A stretch of DNA of 5,760 nucleotides from positions 1 to 5,760 of the forward strand of contig JBMNOU010000096.1 of assembly GCA_050943215.1 (NCBI GenBank). Reading direction: 5' to 3'. The position numbers and the translations under genes were made by a program. The stretch is from JBMNOU01 sp050943215. GTDB lineage: Bacteria > Bacillota > Clostridia > Christensenellales > SZUA-584. The notes under the pieces are model-generated. The model did no database searches. It saw nothing but the letters and a program-made list of their open reading frames with translations, and was not told the DNA's origin. Shown here one piece after another: positions 1-5,746 of the stretch. The number at the start of each line of letters is the position of its first letter. The first letter of the stretch is position 1.

Positions 1-170
1 TTTGAATTTTCAATCTCTCTCACTCGATATAGTTTATTTTCTGAAGATTTACTGATAAGAGTATATCCAACTATATACTCAGCGAATGTTTTATCATGAA
101 CTTTATATTTTACCCCTTTAACAAGCTCTTTATTGCCGTTTAAAAAAGACTTCGCTTCAAAAAATAAGGG
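1..170 (-). pseudogene. Partial open frame, 5' end cut off by the IS, 3' end outside the window; function unknown
   Basis: Read on the minus strand from 170, about 56 codons are open to the window edge, in AT-rich sequence where a chance frame of this length is not expected. The product begins PLFFEAKSFLNGNKELVKG and continues as a mixed charged/hydrophobic, probably cytosolic stretch (KVHDKTFAEYIVGYTLI, then KLYRVREIEN). I do not recognise a family. No start codon or ribosome binding site lies at its beginning: going upstream, the frame enters the terminal repeat of the IS and meets a TGA at 174-176. It is therefore best read as the middle or 3' part of a gene that lost its 5' part when the IS inserted or when an IS-linked deletion occurred. 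The missing 5' part is not visible right of the IS (1417 onward), so the flanks do not rejoin into one gene. An 8-bp inverted repeat (59-80) lies inside it. Confidence 0.45.
59..80. repeat. Perfect 8-bp inverted repeat with 6-base loop
   Basis: GAGTATAT and ATATACTC flank the spacer CCAACT. There is no U-run beside it, and it lies inside the interrupted open frame, so it is not a convincing terminator. It could be a small protein-binding site or chance in AT-rich DNA. Confidence 0.3.
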
Positions 171-171
171 A

Positions 172-201
172 CGTCAACTTTTTTGTAGACAATTTGCTAA
201 G
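172..201 (+). repeat. IS terminal inverted repeat, orfB-distal end
   Basis: The inner part (TAGACAATTTGCTAAG, 186-201) matches the inverted complement of 1390-1405 with one mismatch. The outer part (CGTCAACTTTTTTG) aligns only loosely with the other end and needs about 3 extra bases. The outermost dinucleotide CG replaces the TG usual for IS3-family tips. It also contains the orfB stop (TGA at 174-176 on the minus strand). Confidence 0.7.
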
Positions 202-1065
202 CTACCTTTTCTGACCTCTGTATTCAATGATCTAACATATTCTCTCGGGGACTTATATCCGAGCCTTTTCTGGATTCTCTTCACATTGTAGAAGCAATAT
301 ATGTACTCGAACACTGCCGTCCGCACAGACTCTTTCGTTTCATAGTGCGTACAGTGTATCAGTTCTTTCTTCATGGTCGCAAAGAAACTTTCCGACCATG
401 CGTTGTCGCCCGGCATCCTGACGGGAGAAGCTCTGACGCAGCCCGTACTGCTGTAGCAATCCCATCACAGCTTTTGATGTATACCGGCTGCCTCTATGGA
501 AGATGCAGCATTCAGCCAACTCATGTCTCGCAAGCATCGCCAGTATTGCGTTGATTACAAGTTCTTTTGTCATTCTGTCTGCCATATGATCTCCAAGCAC
601 TTCGCCGGTTACGATATCCCTGATTACACAGTGATACATAAACCCTTCACCAGTTCTCAAGTATGTTATATCGCTTATCAGACCCATTCGCGGCACGATC
701 GGGAACTCTTGATTCCTAAGGATGTTCGGATACCCATCGCCTCTGGCTTTCTTGCTGTTGGTCAGGCTCTTGGTTCTATGCCTATTGTGACAAGAATCCA
801 AAGTCATCTCAGCCATATACTCGACGCATTTCTTGCGCCCAAGGCGTTCTCCTTTTTTACGCAGTTCAGCAGTAATTCTGTCTGGCCCGTATGTACTTCG
901 GCTTTCTTCGAACTCTTCTTTGATTCTCTTTTTCAGATGCGCTTCCTGTCCCTCAAAAGATTCCCGATTCCTGAGCCAAACATAATATCCTGTTCTCTCT
1001 ATTTTCAGAATTTCGGCCCACTTCGCCACAGGGTACTCGGGATTACCCCGTATAAATCGATATCT
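174..1065 (-). pseudogene. IS3-family transposase OrfB (DDE integrase-like), inactivated by a 6-base deletion and a frameshift
   Basis: OrfB homology starts at 1065, directly after the orfA stop (RYRFIRGNPEYPV), and runs on in the same frame. The first usable start is a GTG at 1029, giving 229 residues. Visible parts, numbered from that GTG: an IS3-type N-terminal segment (EILKIERTGYYVWL), an HTH_21-like stretch (about 31-75, with RSTYGPDRI), and the integrase core with the first catalytic Asp120 in SDITYL. The second motif, normally FHSDRGSQYTS, reads FHRGSRYTS: two codons are gone at about 495/496, including the catalytic Asp. At 415-418 two bases are lost (CAG GGN ATG has become CAG G ATG), so this frame runs out of homology and stops at 340. 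The homologous C-terminus continues in another frame at 174-416 (MPGDNAWSESFF, catalytic Glu at 390-392; then FYNVKRIQKRLGYKSP). Two independent lesions make it non-functional. Confidence 0.85.
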
Positions 1066-1347
1066 TTACTTTTGGTGACTCGCAAAGTAGGCCGCTGCTT
1101 TTTTTAACATGTCGCGCTCCATTCTGGCCTCGGCGAGTTCTCTTCGCAGCGCCCTGTTTTCTTCCTCAAGTGTGGCGAATTTCGTCTTGTCACCATCAGC
1201 GGTATATTTTCGCCGCCAGTTGTACAGCAGGTTCTCGTGAATACCTAAATCATCTGCTATCTCTTTTACCGATTTTGGACTTGCATACGATAACTTTACC
1301 GCATTCTTCTTGAAGTCCTCATCGTATTTCTTTCTGTATTCTCCCAT
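1066..1347 (-). CDS. IS3-family transposase OrfA (helix-turn-helix protein)
   Basis: This is the small DNA-binding subunit of an IS3-family transposase, which recognises the IS ends and in active elements is joined to OrfB. The HTH_Tnp_1-type fold shows at residues about 7-50 (FKKNAVKLSY, VKEIADDLGI, LYNWRRKY). A leucine-zipper-like helix follows (LEEENRALRRELAEARMER) and then the family-typical end MLKKAAAYFASHQK. I chose the ATG at 1347 (93 residues) because GGAGG lies 7 bases upstream and the product then begins MGEYRKKYDEDF, the usual N-terminus. The alternative ATG at 1389 adds 14 residues, abuts the terminal repeat and has no ribosome binding site. It appears intact. It ends with UAA at 1066-1068, and orfB continues in the same phase immediately after. 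An A7 run (1099-1105) sits where a slippery site is expected. Confidence 0.85.
   Translation of the reverse strand: MGEYRKKYDEDFKKNAVKLSYASPKSVKEIADDLGIHENLLYNWRRKYTADGDKTKFATLEEENRALRRELAEARMERDMLKKAAAYFASHQK
1099..1105 (-). other. A7 run near the end of orfA, candidate relic of a slippery site
   Basis: The minus strand reads TTAAAAAAAGC over the Leu-Lys-Lys-Ala codons near the orfA end, where many IS3-family elements carry a -1 frameshift heptamer. Here a -1 shift would meet a stop at 1043-1045 without entering orfB, because orfB lies in phase 0. The run is therefore unlikely to produce a working OrfAB fusion in this copy. Confidence 0.4.
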
Positions 1348-1354
1348 AATTCCG

Positions 1355-1359
1355 CCTCC
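1355..1359 (-). promoter_or_regulatory. Shine-Dalgarno site deciding the orfA start
   Basis: GGAGG on the minus strand, 7 bases before the ATG at 1347. The in-frame ATG at 1389 has no comparable site, so this motif favours the shorter OrfA. Confidence 0.6.
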
Positions 1360-1389
1360 GATTTCTGAGCACTCTTTCGCTCTTTCCAT

Positions 1390-1416
1390 CTTAGCAGATT
1401 GTCTAAAATTCTAACA
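1390..1416 (-). repeat. IS terminal inverted repeat, orfA-proximal end
   Basis: Read inward on the minus strand this end begins TGTTAGAATTTTAGACA and ends ATCTGCTAAG. It shares TAGACAAT.TGCTAAG with the left end. It starts with the family-typical TG and lies directly in front of the first possible orfA start codon at 1389. Confidence 0.7.
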
Positions 1417-1492
1417 TGCTCCCTACTATTTGAGTTTATTCTGTCGGTTCACAAACTTTGCTTGTATTATCACTAATATAAGGGGCTAAAAG

Positions 1493-2234
1493 TTAACCCA
1501 TTATTTCATAAGCAGTAATATCACCATTATCATTATTTGATGCTTCAACGGCAGCAATATACGCTCTTATTCTACAAGCAGTATCATAATCTTACTCAGC
1601 ATTTTTTAATGCTTTTGTTTTTTCAACCTCATTATTATAAAGATTGCGTCGCTCTTCTCGTAATCTCTCTTCTTCCTTTCGTTTGCGCTCCGCTTCTTCA
1701 CGGGCGATCCTATTGATACGGACAATTTCAGATTGTTCATATAACAAAATTAATATATCTCCATGTCTTTATTCGACATTATCCTTATTTGTATCTTTAA
1801 AATATTTATCTTTGTTAATTGTTAACCTCAAACATACTTTCGAATTTTTGGCTTAGATGCCCAAGAATGATGCCGCATTGCATCTTCATAAACAAGCATC
1901 TCGCGAGCCTCAAGCTTTGTTAGTACATGTTTTATCTCATCTTGTGATTAAGATATTTTAATAGTTACATGCTCATTTCTAATTTAAAGTGATAGATCTT
2001 CATTAATAACCACCCAAAGTCTCAATCTGATAAAATAGCGCATGAAATATACGATGAACCCCCCGTAAGAGTTTCATTTGAAATAGCCCCTGCGAGAAAA
2101 GGTGGCCTGTTTGAAAAACTACTCAAACTTTTAGAACCTTCGGGTTTTGCATTCTCTTTATCCCATTTTTCTATAACGCGTTTATATTTAATTAATTTTT
2201 TATGTAGTTTTGTATTCTCGTCAGGCATTGGCAA
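1493..2234 (-). pseudogene. Decayed gene for an uncharacterised coiled-coil accessory protein; multiple frameshifts and stops
   Basis: Colinear pieces of one protein can be followed on the minus strand through changing frames. From 2234: LPMPDENTKLHKKLIKYKRV, then IEKWDKENAKP. In another frame to about 2011: GVHRIFHALFYQIETLGG. In a third frame from 2007: INEDLSL, a stop at 1984-1986, IRNEHVTIKIS, a stop at 1948-1950, HVLTKLEAREMLVYEDAM, HHSWASKPKIRKYV, and a stop at 1828-1830. Shifted again from 1825: LTINKDKYFKDTNKDNVE, a stop at 1769-1771, HGDILILLYEQSEIVRINRI, a Glu/Arg-rich coiled coil, NNEVEKTKALKNAE, a stop at 1592-1594, DYDTACRIRAYIAAVEA, and a stop at 1493-1495. From memory, this order (SWASKP motif, GDIL..LYE, charged helix, A.RIRAYIAAVE) belongs to a family of hypothetical proteins with an N-terminal part that is missing here. 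The start is fused to the ugd stub. It fills an otherwise gene-free 800 bases. Confidence 0.7.
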
Positions 2235-2271
2235 GGCCGACGTAGCCGATGTCGACGATAGTGATTTTCAT
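2221..2271 (-). pseudogene. ugd: 5' stub of UDP-glucose 6-dehydrogenase (16 codons)
   Basis: The frame opens at ATG 2269-2271 and reads MKITIVDIGYVGLANA before TGA at 2221-2223. This is the N-terminal strand and loop of the Rossmann NAD-binding domain of the UDP-glucose/GDP-mannose dehydrogenase family (normally MKI.I.G.GYVGL.NA, about 390-450 residues), which oxidises UDP-glucose to UDP-glucuronate. The first loop glycine is Asp here (GAC for GGC). After Ala16 the homology ends abruptly and the sequence runs into the decayed coiled-coil gene, whose first recognisable residues begin at 2234. The ATG overlaps the TGA of the glycosyltransferase (ATGA), a translational-coupling arrangement that places ugd as the next gene of the original operon. 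The stub is short, so the call rests on 15 of 16 residues fitting one well-known N-terminus plus the operon context. Confidence 0.65.
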
Positions 2272-4424
2272 AGGGCTTTACTCCCAATACACCCTAAAAG
2301 CTTTTCTTTAACCAAGAGAAGAGTATAATGCGGACCATGCTCTTGAGTATGCCGAATGACGCCACGGATTTTTTGGGGAATAAAGATGATAAAGCGGCCG
2401 ATTCGATATGTCCAGGAGCTTCTGATTGCTCTGATTTCAGCAGCAAGTAAGGATGAAGTGTGTTTTAGTCTTTTCAATGCCAAAGACGCCTCCTTATACT
2501 TGGTGAACAGATAATCCGCACAGCTAGGACTATCACATATCTCCTTAAAGTATTGATATTCACCTTTAGAATAGAAATAAGACGCATTATCTATATCAAT
2601 GCGAAACAAGGGAATGATTTCCTCTTTCAGTGAGCGATACATCTGCTCAAATGCAGCTCCTGTATAAAATTTTTTTAAATTATGCACAACGCTGTTTACC
2701 GTTGCATTAATAAAACTCTGTTCTACCTTGTCGTACACACCGATTTCATTTAGCTTTTGCCAAAGTAGTTTTCGCCCCTCCAAAGCGGCAAGAGGAAATC
2801 TGTCCTTTGCATCTTCAAGACTTCCGCTTCCGGCGTAGATACGATACAAAACCGTTTCAGTTTTCAGCGAAGCGATTGTTTCAGCCACGGCAAAGGCCCA
2901 GTAGACGAAAAAAAAGTCTTCTGCCCTCTGAAGAGGTGGAAAATAAAATTGATGTTTTCTCACGAATTCACTCTTATAAAATTTCCCCCAAGGTGCTCCA
3001 GCGGAAACTTGAAATAGATAATGGGCATGATTTTGAATTGAAAAAGTTGAGGAAACCGGGAGGAACTCTTTTCTCAGGCACCAGTGCGCAACCTGGCGTT
3101 TCAACATATCTTGTTCAAAAAAGAATGCCGAGGATACTATAATATCAGCATTCTTTTTTACTGCTTGCTGGTAAAACAACTCTAGCGCTGTTGGAAGCAT
3201 AGCATCATCGCTATCCAAGAAGGTAATATATTTCCCCGTGGCATGACTGATCCCATTATTCCTTGCAACTCCTGCATAACTATTCTTTTGCTGATACACT
3301 TGAATTCGCATATCCAGTTTTGCATAATGGTTTAATATTTTGACGGAGGTGTCTGTTGAACCATCATCTACAAAAATATATTCCGCCTCCGATAGAGTCT
3401 GCATCATCAAGCTTTCAATACAGCTGTTCAGGTATTTTGCAGCATTGTAAACTGGAATAATAACCGAAACAAGCGGCGCAGCACACCCTTCGACAGGATA
3501 AACCTGAGATATAATTTTACTGTAATCACAACCGTTTTTCATAACATCCAAACCCTTTGGATGCTGTGTTCTATGAAGCTCTACTTTTCTCCAAGGAGAC
3601 AGTATGAAGTTTACCAACCACTCTTCTGCTGCGACTGCGTTATTATAAAGCCAAGGCTTTTCCGGAGCGGAAAGATGGAGAACTTTAGCCTGATTGTAGA
3701 ATTCTTCAATAGAGCACTGGGGAATATCATAATAATCGCAAAGGATGTTAGCAGGGTTTTTTCTCCAGCAAGAAATCATCATGTTGTACATTGGAGAGAA
3801 AAATTTCACTTTCTCAGCAAACACAACGTTGAAAGCGTCCTGATCCATAAAATGATTGATTCCATTTTTCTTATAGTCTAAAAGTTTTTGAGAGATGCTA
3901 TGCTCACGCATGAGTTTCAGATTAAACAGCATCACGCCGGAGTTAAAGTAAGCAGAATGCTGAATATGTAGTCTTTTGTTATACTGAGAGGGGTAATGTT
4001 CTGCACCGATATCCTTGCACACCCCGGCGTACCAGCCCTTAATATCCATATTATATAGAGCTTCTAAACTGTCGCGAATCAGAATATCGCTATCCATATA
4101 AAGCACCTTGTCAACAAATGGTAGCAATTTCGGCAAATTGAATTTAAACAATGCAGTTGCAGATACATGTAGCGCATGTCGCATTTTGGGGTAGGTAGCA
4201 TACGTGGCATCCTGGGATACGTCAATGATCTGAATTGTAAAATTTTCGTGGCTCATTGCATAAAACAATTTAATATGATGGGGCGATACGTCATTGCACA
4301 AGACATAAATCTGGTAAGCTTTGTCTTTGCGACGACAACGCGAAAGAGAGAAGATCGTGACACCTGTACCTAGCGCATAGGCATCATCGCAAATAAAAGC
4401 TAGATTGATACTTTTTGAATTCAT
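2268..4424 (-). CDS. Two-domain glycosyltransferase: GT8 (N-terminal) fused to GT2 (C-terminal)
   Basis: Probably transfers two sugars in succession from nucleotide-sugar donors onto a surface glycan; it acts at the cytosolic face. Residues about 6-275 are a GT8 (LPS glucosyl/galactosyltransferase-like) domain. It has the metal-binding DSD at 111-113 (VLYMDSDIL), NSGVMLFNL at 161-169, DQDAFN at 194-199, and HLSAPEKPW at 250-258, where the His and Lys-Pro-Trp are kept but the usual Gly is Ala. Residues about 317-540 are a GT2 (GT-A, inverting) domain: VSVIIPVYNAAKYL, DDGSTD (353-358), ARNNGI, LDSDD (403-407), APWGKFYKSEF (477-487) and the ED pair at 502-503. The tail 545-718 is helical, with SWTYRIGRFIIFIPQKIRG at 670-688, an amphipathic motif seen in many such transferases and possibly membrane-touching. 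AGGAG lies 10 bases before the ATG. The gene lies 24 bases after the methyltransferase, and its stop overlaps the ugd stub start. It appears intact; sugar specificity cannot be read. Confidence 0.9.
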   Translation of the reverse strand: MNSKSINLAFICDDAYALGTGVTIFSLSRCRRKDKAYQIYVLCNDVSPHHIKLFYAMSHENFTIQIIDVSQDATYATYPKMRHALHVSATALFKFNLPKLLPFVDKVLYMDSDILIRDSLEALYNMDIKGWYAGVCKDIGAEHYPSQYNKRLHIQHSAYFNSGVMLFNLKLMREHSISQKLLDYKKNGINHFMDQDAFNVVFAEKVKFFSPMYNMMISCWRKNPANILCDYYDIPQCSIEEFYNQAKVLHLSAPEKPWLYNNAVAAEEWLVNFILSPWRKVELHRTQHPKGLDVMKNGCDYSKIISQVYPVEGCAAPLVSVIIPVYNAAKYLNSCIESLMMQTLSEAEYIFVDDGSTDTSVKILNHYAKLDMRIQVYQQKNSYAGVARNNGISHATGKYITFLDSDDAMLPTALELFYQQAVKKNADIIVSSAFFFEQDMLKRQVAHWCLRKEFLPVSSTFSIQNHAHYLFQVSAGAPWGKFYKSEFVRKHQFYFPPLQRAEDFFFVYWAFAVAETIASLKTETVLYRIYAGSGSLEDAKDRFPLAALEGRKLLWQKLNEIGVYDKVEQSFINATVNSVVHNLKKFYTGAAFEQMYRSLKEEIIPLFRIDIDNASYFYSKGEYQYFKEICDSPSCADYLFTKYKEASLALKRLKHTSSLLAAEIRAIRSSWTYRIGRFIIFIPQKIRGVIRHTQEHGPHYTLLLVKEKLLGCIGSKAL

Positions 4425-4434
4425 TGCTGTTTTA

Positions 4435-4439
4435 CTCCT
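4435..4439 (-). promoter_or_regulatory. Shine-Dalgarno site of the GT8-GT2 gene
   Basis: AGGAG on the minus strand, 10 bases before the ATG at 4424. It lies within the 24-base gap after the upstream stop (TAG at 4449-4451). The gap leaves no room for a separate promoter or terminator, which supports co-transcription. Confidence 0.7.
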
Positions 4440-4448
4440 AAATATAAC

Positions 4449-5717
4449 CTATCTAATTTCTGCCAAAAGCAGTGTTTCACTTGTAGCATTCCCAAATACC
4501 GGTTTATGGACGCTAAATTTGTACCCCAACCCCCAAGTTTCAATTAACGGTTTTAACTCAAAAAAGTCGTGGGCATTATGATAAATACTCAGTAACAAAA
4601 TTGGTTTTTGCTTGCAAATCGTTTTTTTTGCGCCTACCAAAAAGGCAGGTTCCCCACCCTCAATATCTATTTTGATTAACCCAACATCGATTTTATGCTC
4701 CTCCACATAATCATCAAGCTTGATAACAGGAACTTCTATGGTACCTTTATAATTTATTCCGGGACTCCTAATCGAAGAAGAGCAAGGACCCTCAACATAC
4801 AGCGCAAATTTCCCTGTTTCCGCGCCCAATGCTACATTCTCTGCTACAACATTTTGAATGCAGTTCATTTCCATTGTTTTTTTCAAAAGCTCAAAATTCT
4901 CCGGCACGGCTTCAAAAGTATATATGCTTGAAGGCGACAGTTCGGACAAAATAAGCACGGAATCTCCTATGAATCCACCTACATCAACGATAGCTTTTCC
5001 TTTTACCTTTGCCAGTGTCTTTACTTGTGCCAAGCCATGTTTATAGTAAAATACACTGGATTCAAAGTGATTGATCGGCAGCAGATAATTTTTATAGGCA
5101 TATAAATCATCAGAAAGCTTTAAAATTTCAGAATAAAAATTTTCACTCAGCAGACGCAACTCCTCCTGCTCTTGTCGCGTGAACAAATCCAAGAACTTCT
5201 GGTCACAGTTCAAGTATTTTTTTTGACGAATCAGGATGCGGACGATACTCTCTATACTTTGAGGATCCATCCCCGCAGTCAGGCGAAGAAATTTTTGTGC
5301 AAAATCCGATTTTCCAGTAACATCTCCCCAATTTCCCTGCACAACCCTGCGTTCAAACGCATTCGACCAGTAGATAGGTTTATTGGGAATAACTTGTTCC
5401 ACCTGCTTAATATCCTGTTGCAGTTGAAGCATATCCAAGCTTAATTGTTCCAACTTTGTCAAAGAGGATAGATGTTCTTTCAACCCCTGCAATATCGCCA
5501 ACCGTTCTGTGTACTGCTGCTCTGTGTTATCCATATACTGCTTTAGTTCTTGCTTTATTTGCATATGCAAGATATTAACGTCCTGTTGAATTCCGTTAAC
5601 AGCTGAGAGTACTCGTTCTATCTCTCGATTAAATGTTCGAGTTGACGGAGGCAGGAACTTATTAAGAATATCTTTAATCACTTCAGTGTCACTCCCTTCT
5701 TTAAATACTCTAGCCAT
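4449..5717 (-). CDS. FkbM-type SAM-dependent methyltransferase with N-terminal coiled coil
   Basis: A 422-residue protein. The C-terminal half (about 220-422) is an FkbM-family class I methyltransferase, which typically O-methylates sugars. SAM-binding motif I is VDVGGFIGDS (244-253), the motif II acidic residue is Glu269 in FEAVPENF, and the family signature IKIDIEGGEP spans 348-357. The strand LLLSIYH (374-380) and the C-terminal LLLAEI complete the fold. Residues about 30-110 are Gln/Leu-rich with heptad-like spacing (IERVLSAVNGIQQDVNILH to LDMLQLQQDIKQVEQVI), so a coiled coil is likely. Residues 115-215 (YWSNAFERRVVQGNWGD onward) are a linker I cannot assign. There is no signal peptide or membrane segment, so it is cytosolic. 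The start at 5717 is supported by AAGAGG 6 bases upstream. It is the first gene of the visible operon, 24 bases before the glycosyltransferase, so a role in methylating the same glycan is inferred; the substrate is unknown. Confidence 0.88.
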   Translation of the reverse strand: MARVFKEGSDTEVIKDILNKFLPPSTRTFNREIERVLSAVNGIQQDVNILHMQIKQELKQYMDNTEQQYTERLAILQGLKEHLSSLTKLEQLSLDMLQLQQDIKQVEQVIPNKPIYWSNAFERRVVQGNWGDVTGKSDFAQKFLRLTAGMDPQSIESIVRILIRQKKYLNCDQKFLDLFTRQEQEELRLLSENFYSEILKLSDDLYAYKNYLLPINHFESSVFYYKHGLAQVKTLAKVKGKAIVDVGGFIGDSVLILSELSPSSIYTFEAVPENFELLKKTMEMNCIQNVVAENVALGAETGKFALYVEGPCSSSIRSPGINYKGTIEVPVIKLDDYVEEHKIDVGLIKIDIEGGEPAFLVGAKKTICKQKPILLLSIYHNAHDFFELKPLIETWGLGYKFSVHKPVFGNATSETLLLAEIR

Positions 5718-5723
5718 ATATTA

Positions 5724-5729
5724 CCTCTT
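5724..5729 (-). promoter_or_regulatory. Shine-Dalgarno site of the FkbM gene
   Basis: AAGAGG on the minus strand with 6 bases to the ATG at 5717. It fixes this start; no earlier in-frame ATG is supported within the window. Confidence 0.65.
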
Positions 5730-5736
5730 AATATAT

Positions 5737-5746
5737 ATTATAGCAT
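5737..5746 (-). promoter_or_regulatory. Candidate extended -10 promoter element for the operon
   Basis: The minus strand reads ATGCTATAAT: a perfect TATAAT (5737-5742) preceded by TGC, the extended -10 form. A start about 7 bases downstream (near 5730) would leave a leader of only about 12 bases carrying the Shine-Dalgarno site. The -35 position falls at or beyond the window edge, so it cannot be checked. The surroundings are AT-rich and chance remains possible. Confidence 0.35.

Larger units (their letters stand above)
172..1416 (-). mobile_element. IS3-family insertion sequence, degenerate, about 1.25 kb
   Basis: The element is bounded by imperfect terminal inverted repeats (172-201 and 1390-1416) and holds the classical pair orfA (HTH protein) and orfB (DDE integrase-like protein), both on the minus strand. 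Its length of about 1245 bases is normal for IS3-family elements. The outer tip at the orfA side reads TG inward, as expected of the family. The other tip reads CG, so one terminal base appears mutated. The orfB frame stops inside the left repeat, as is usual. I find no matching 3-4 base target duplication at the two edges, and the flanking sequences belong to unrelated remnants, which suggests an old insertion followed by deletion. With orfB broken in two places the element cannot move by itself, though it could be moved in trans if an intact copy exists elsewhere in the genome. Confidence 0.85.

Noticed and set aside
174..416. 80-residue minus-strand ORF as an independent integrase-like protein
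   Set aside because: It is the frameshifted C-terminus of orfB; the ATG is the Met of the conserved GMPGDNA motif.
496..1107. 203-codon plus-strand open frame across the IS
   Set aside because: It is antisense to clear OrfB homology, has no recognisable domains and shows composition typical of a shadow frame.
1455..1485. Short TATTA/TAATA inverted repeat next to the IS as a terminator
   Set aside because: The stem is only about 5 A/T pairs and no U-tract follows on either strand.
1644..1856. Plus-strand ORF rich in Arg and Ser
   Set aside because: It mirrors the Glu/Arg-rich coiled coil of the minus-strand pseudogene.
2022..2234. 70-residue minus-strand ORF as a stand-alone small protein
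   Set aside because: Its usable start is a TTG at the rearrangement junction with no Shine-Dalgarno site. The homologous sequence leaves this frame near 2110, so it is one piece of the decayed gene.
2807..3142. Plus-strand ORFs inside the glycosyltransferase and methyltransferase genes (also at 3561-3881, 4176-4373, 4695-4931, 4858-5046, 5172-5444)
   Set aside because: All lie antisense to well-supported domains, without domain content or convincing ribosome binding sites.
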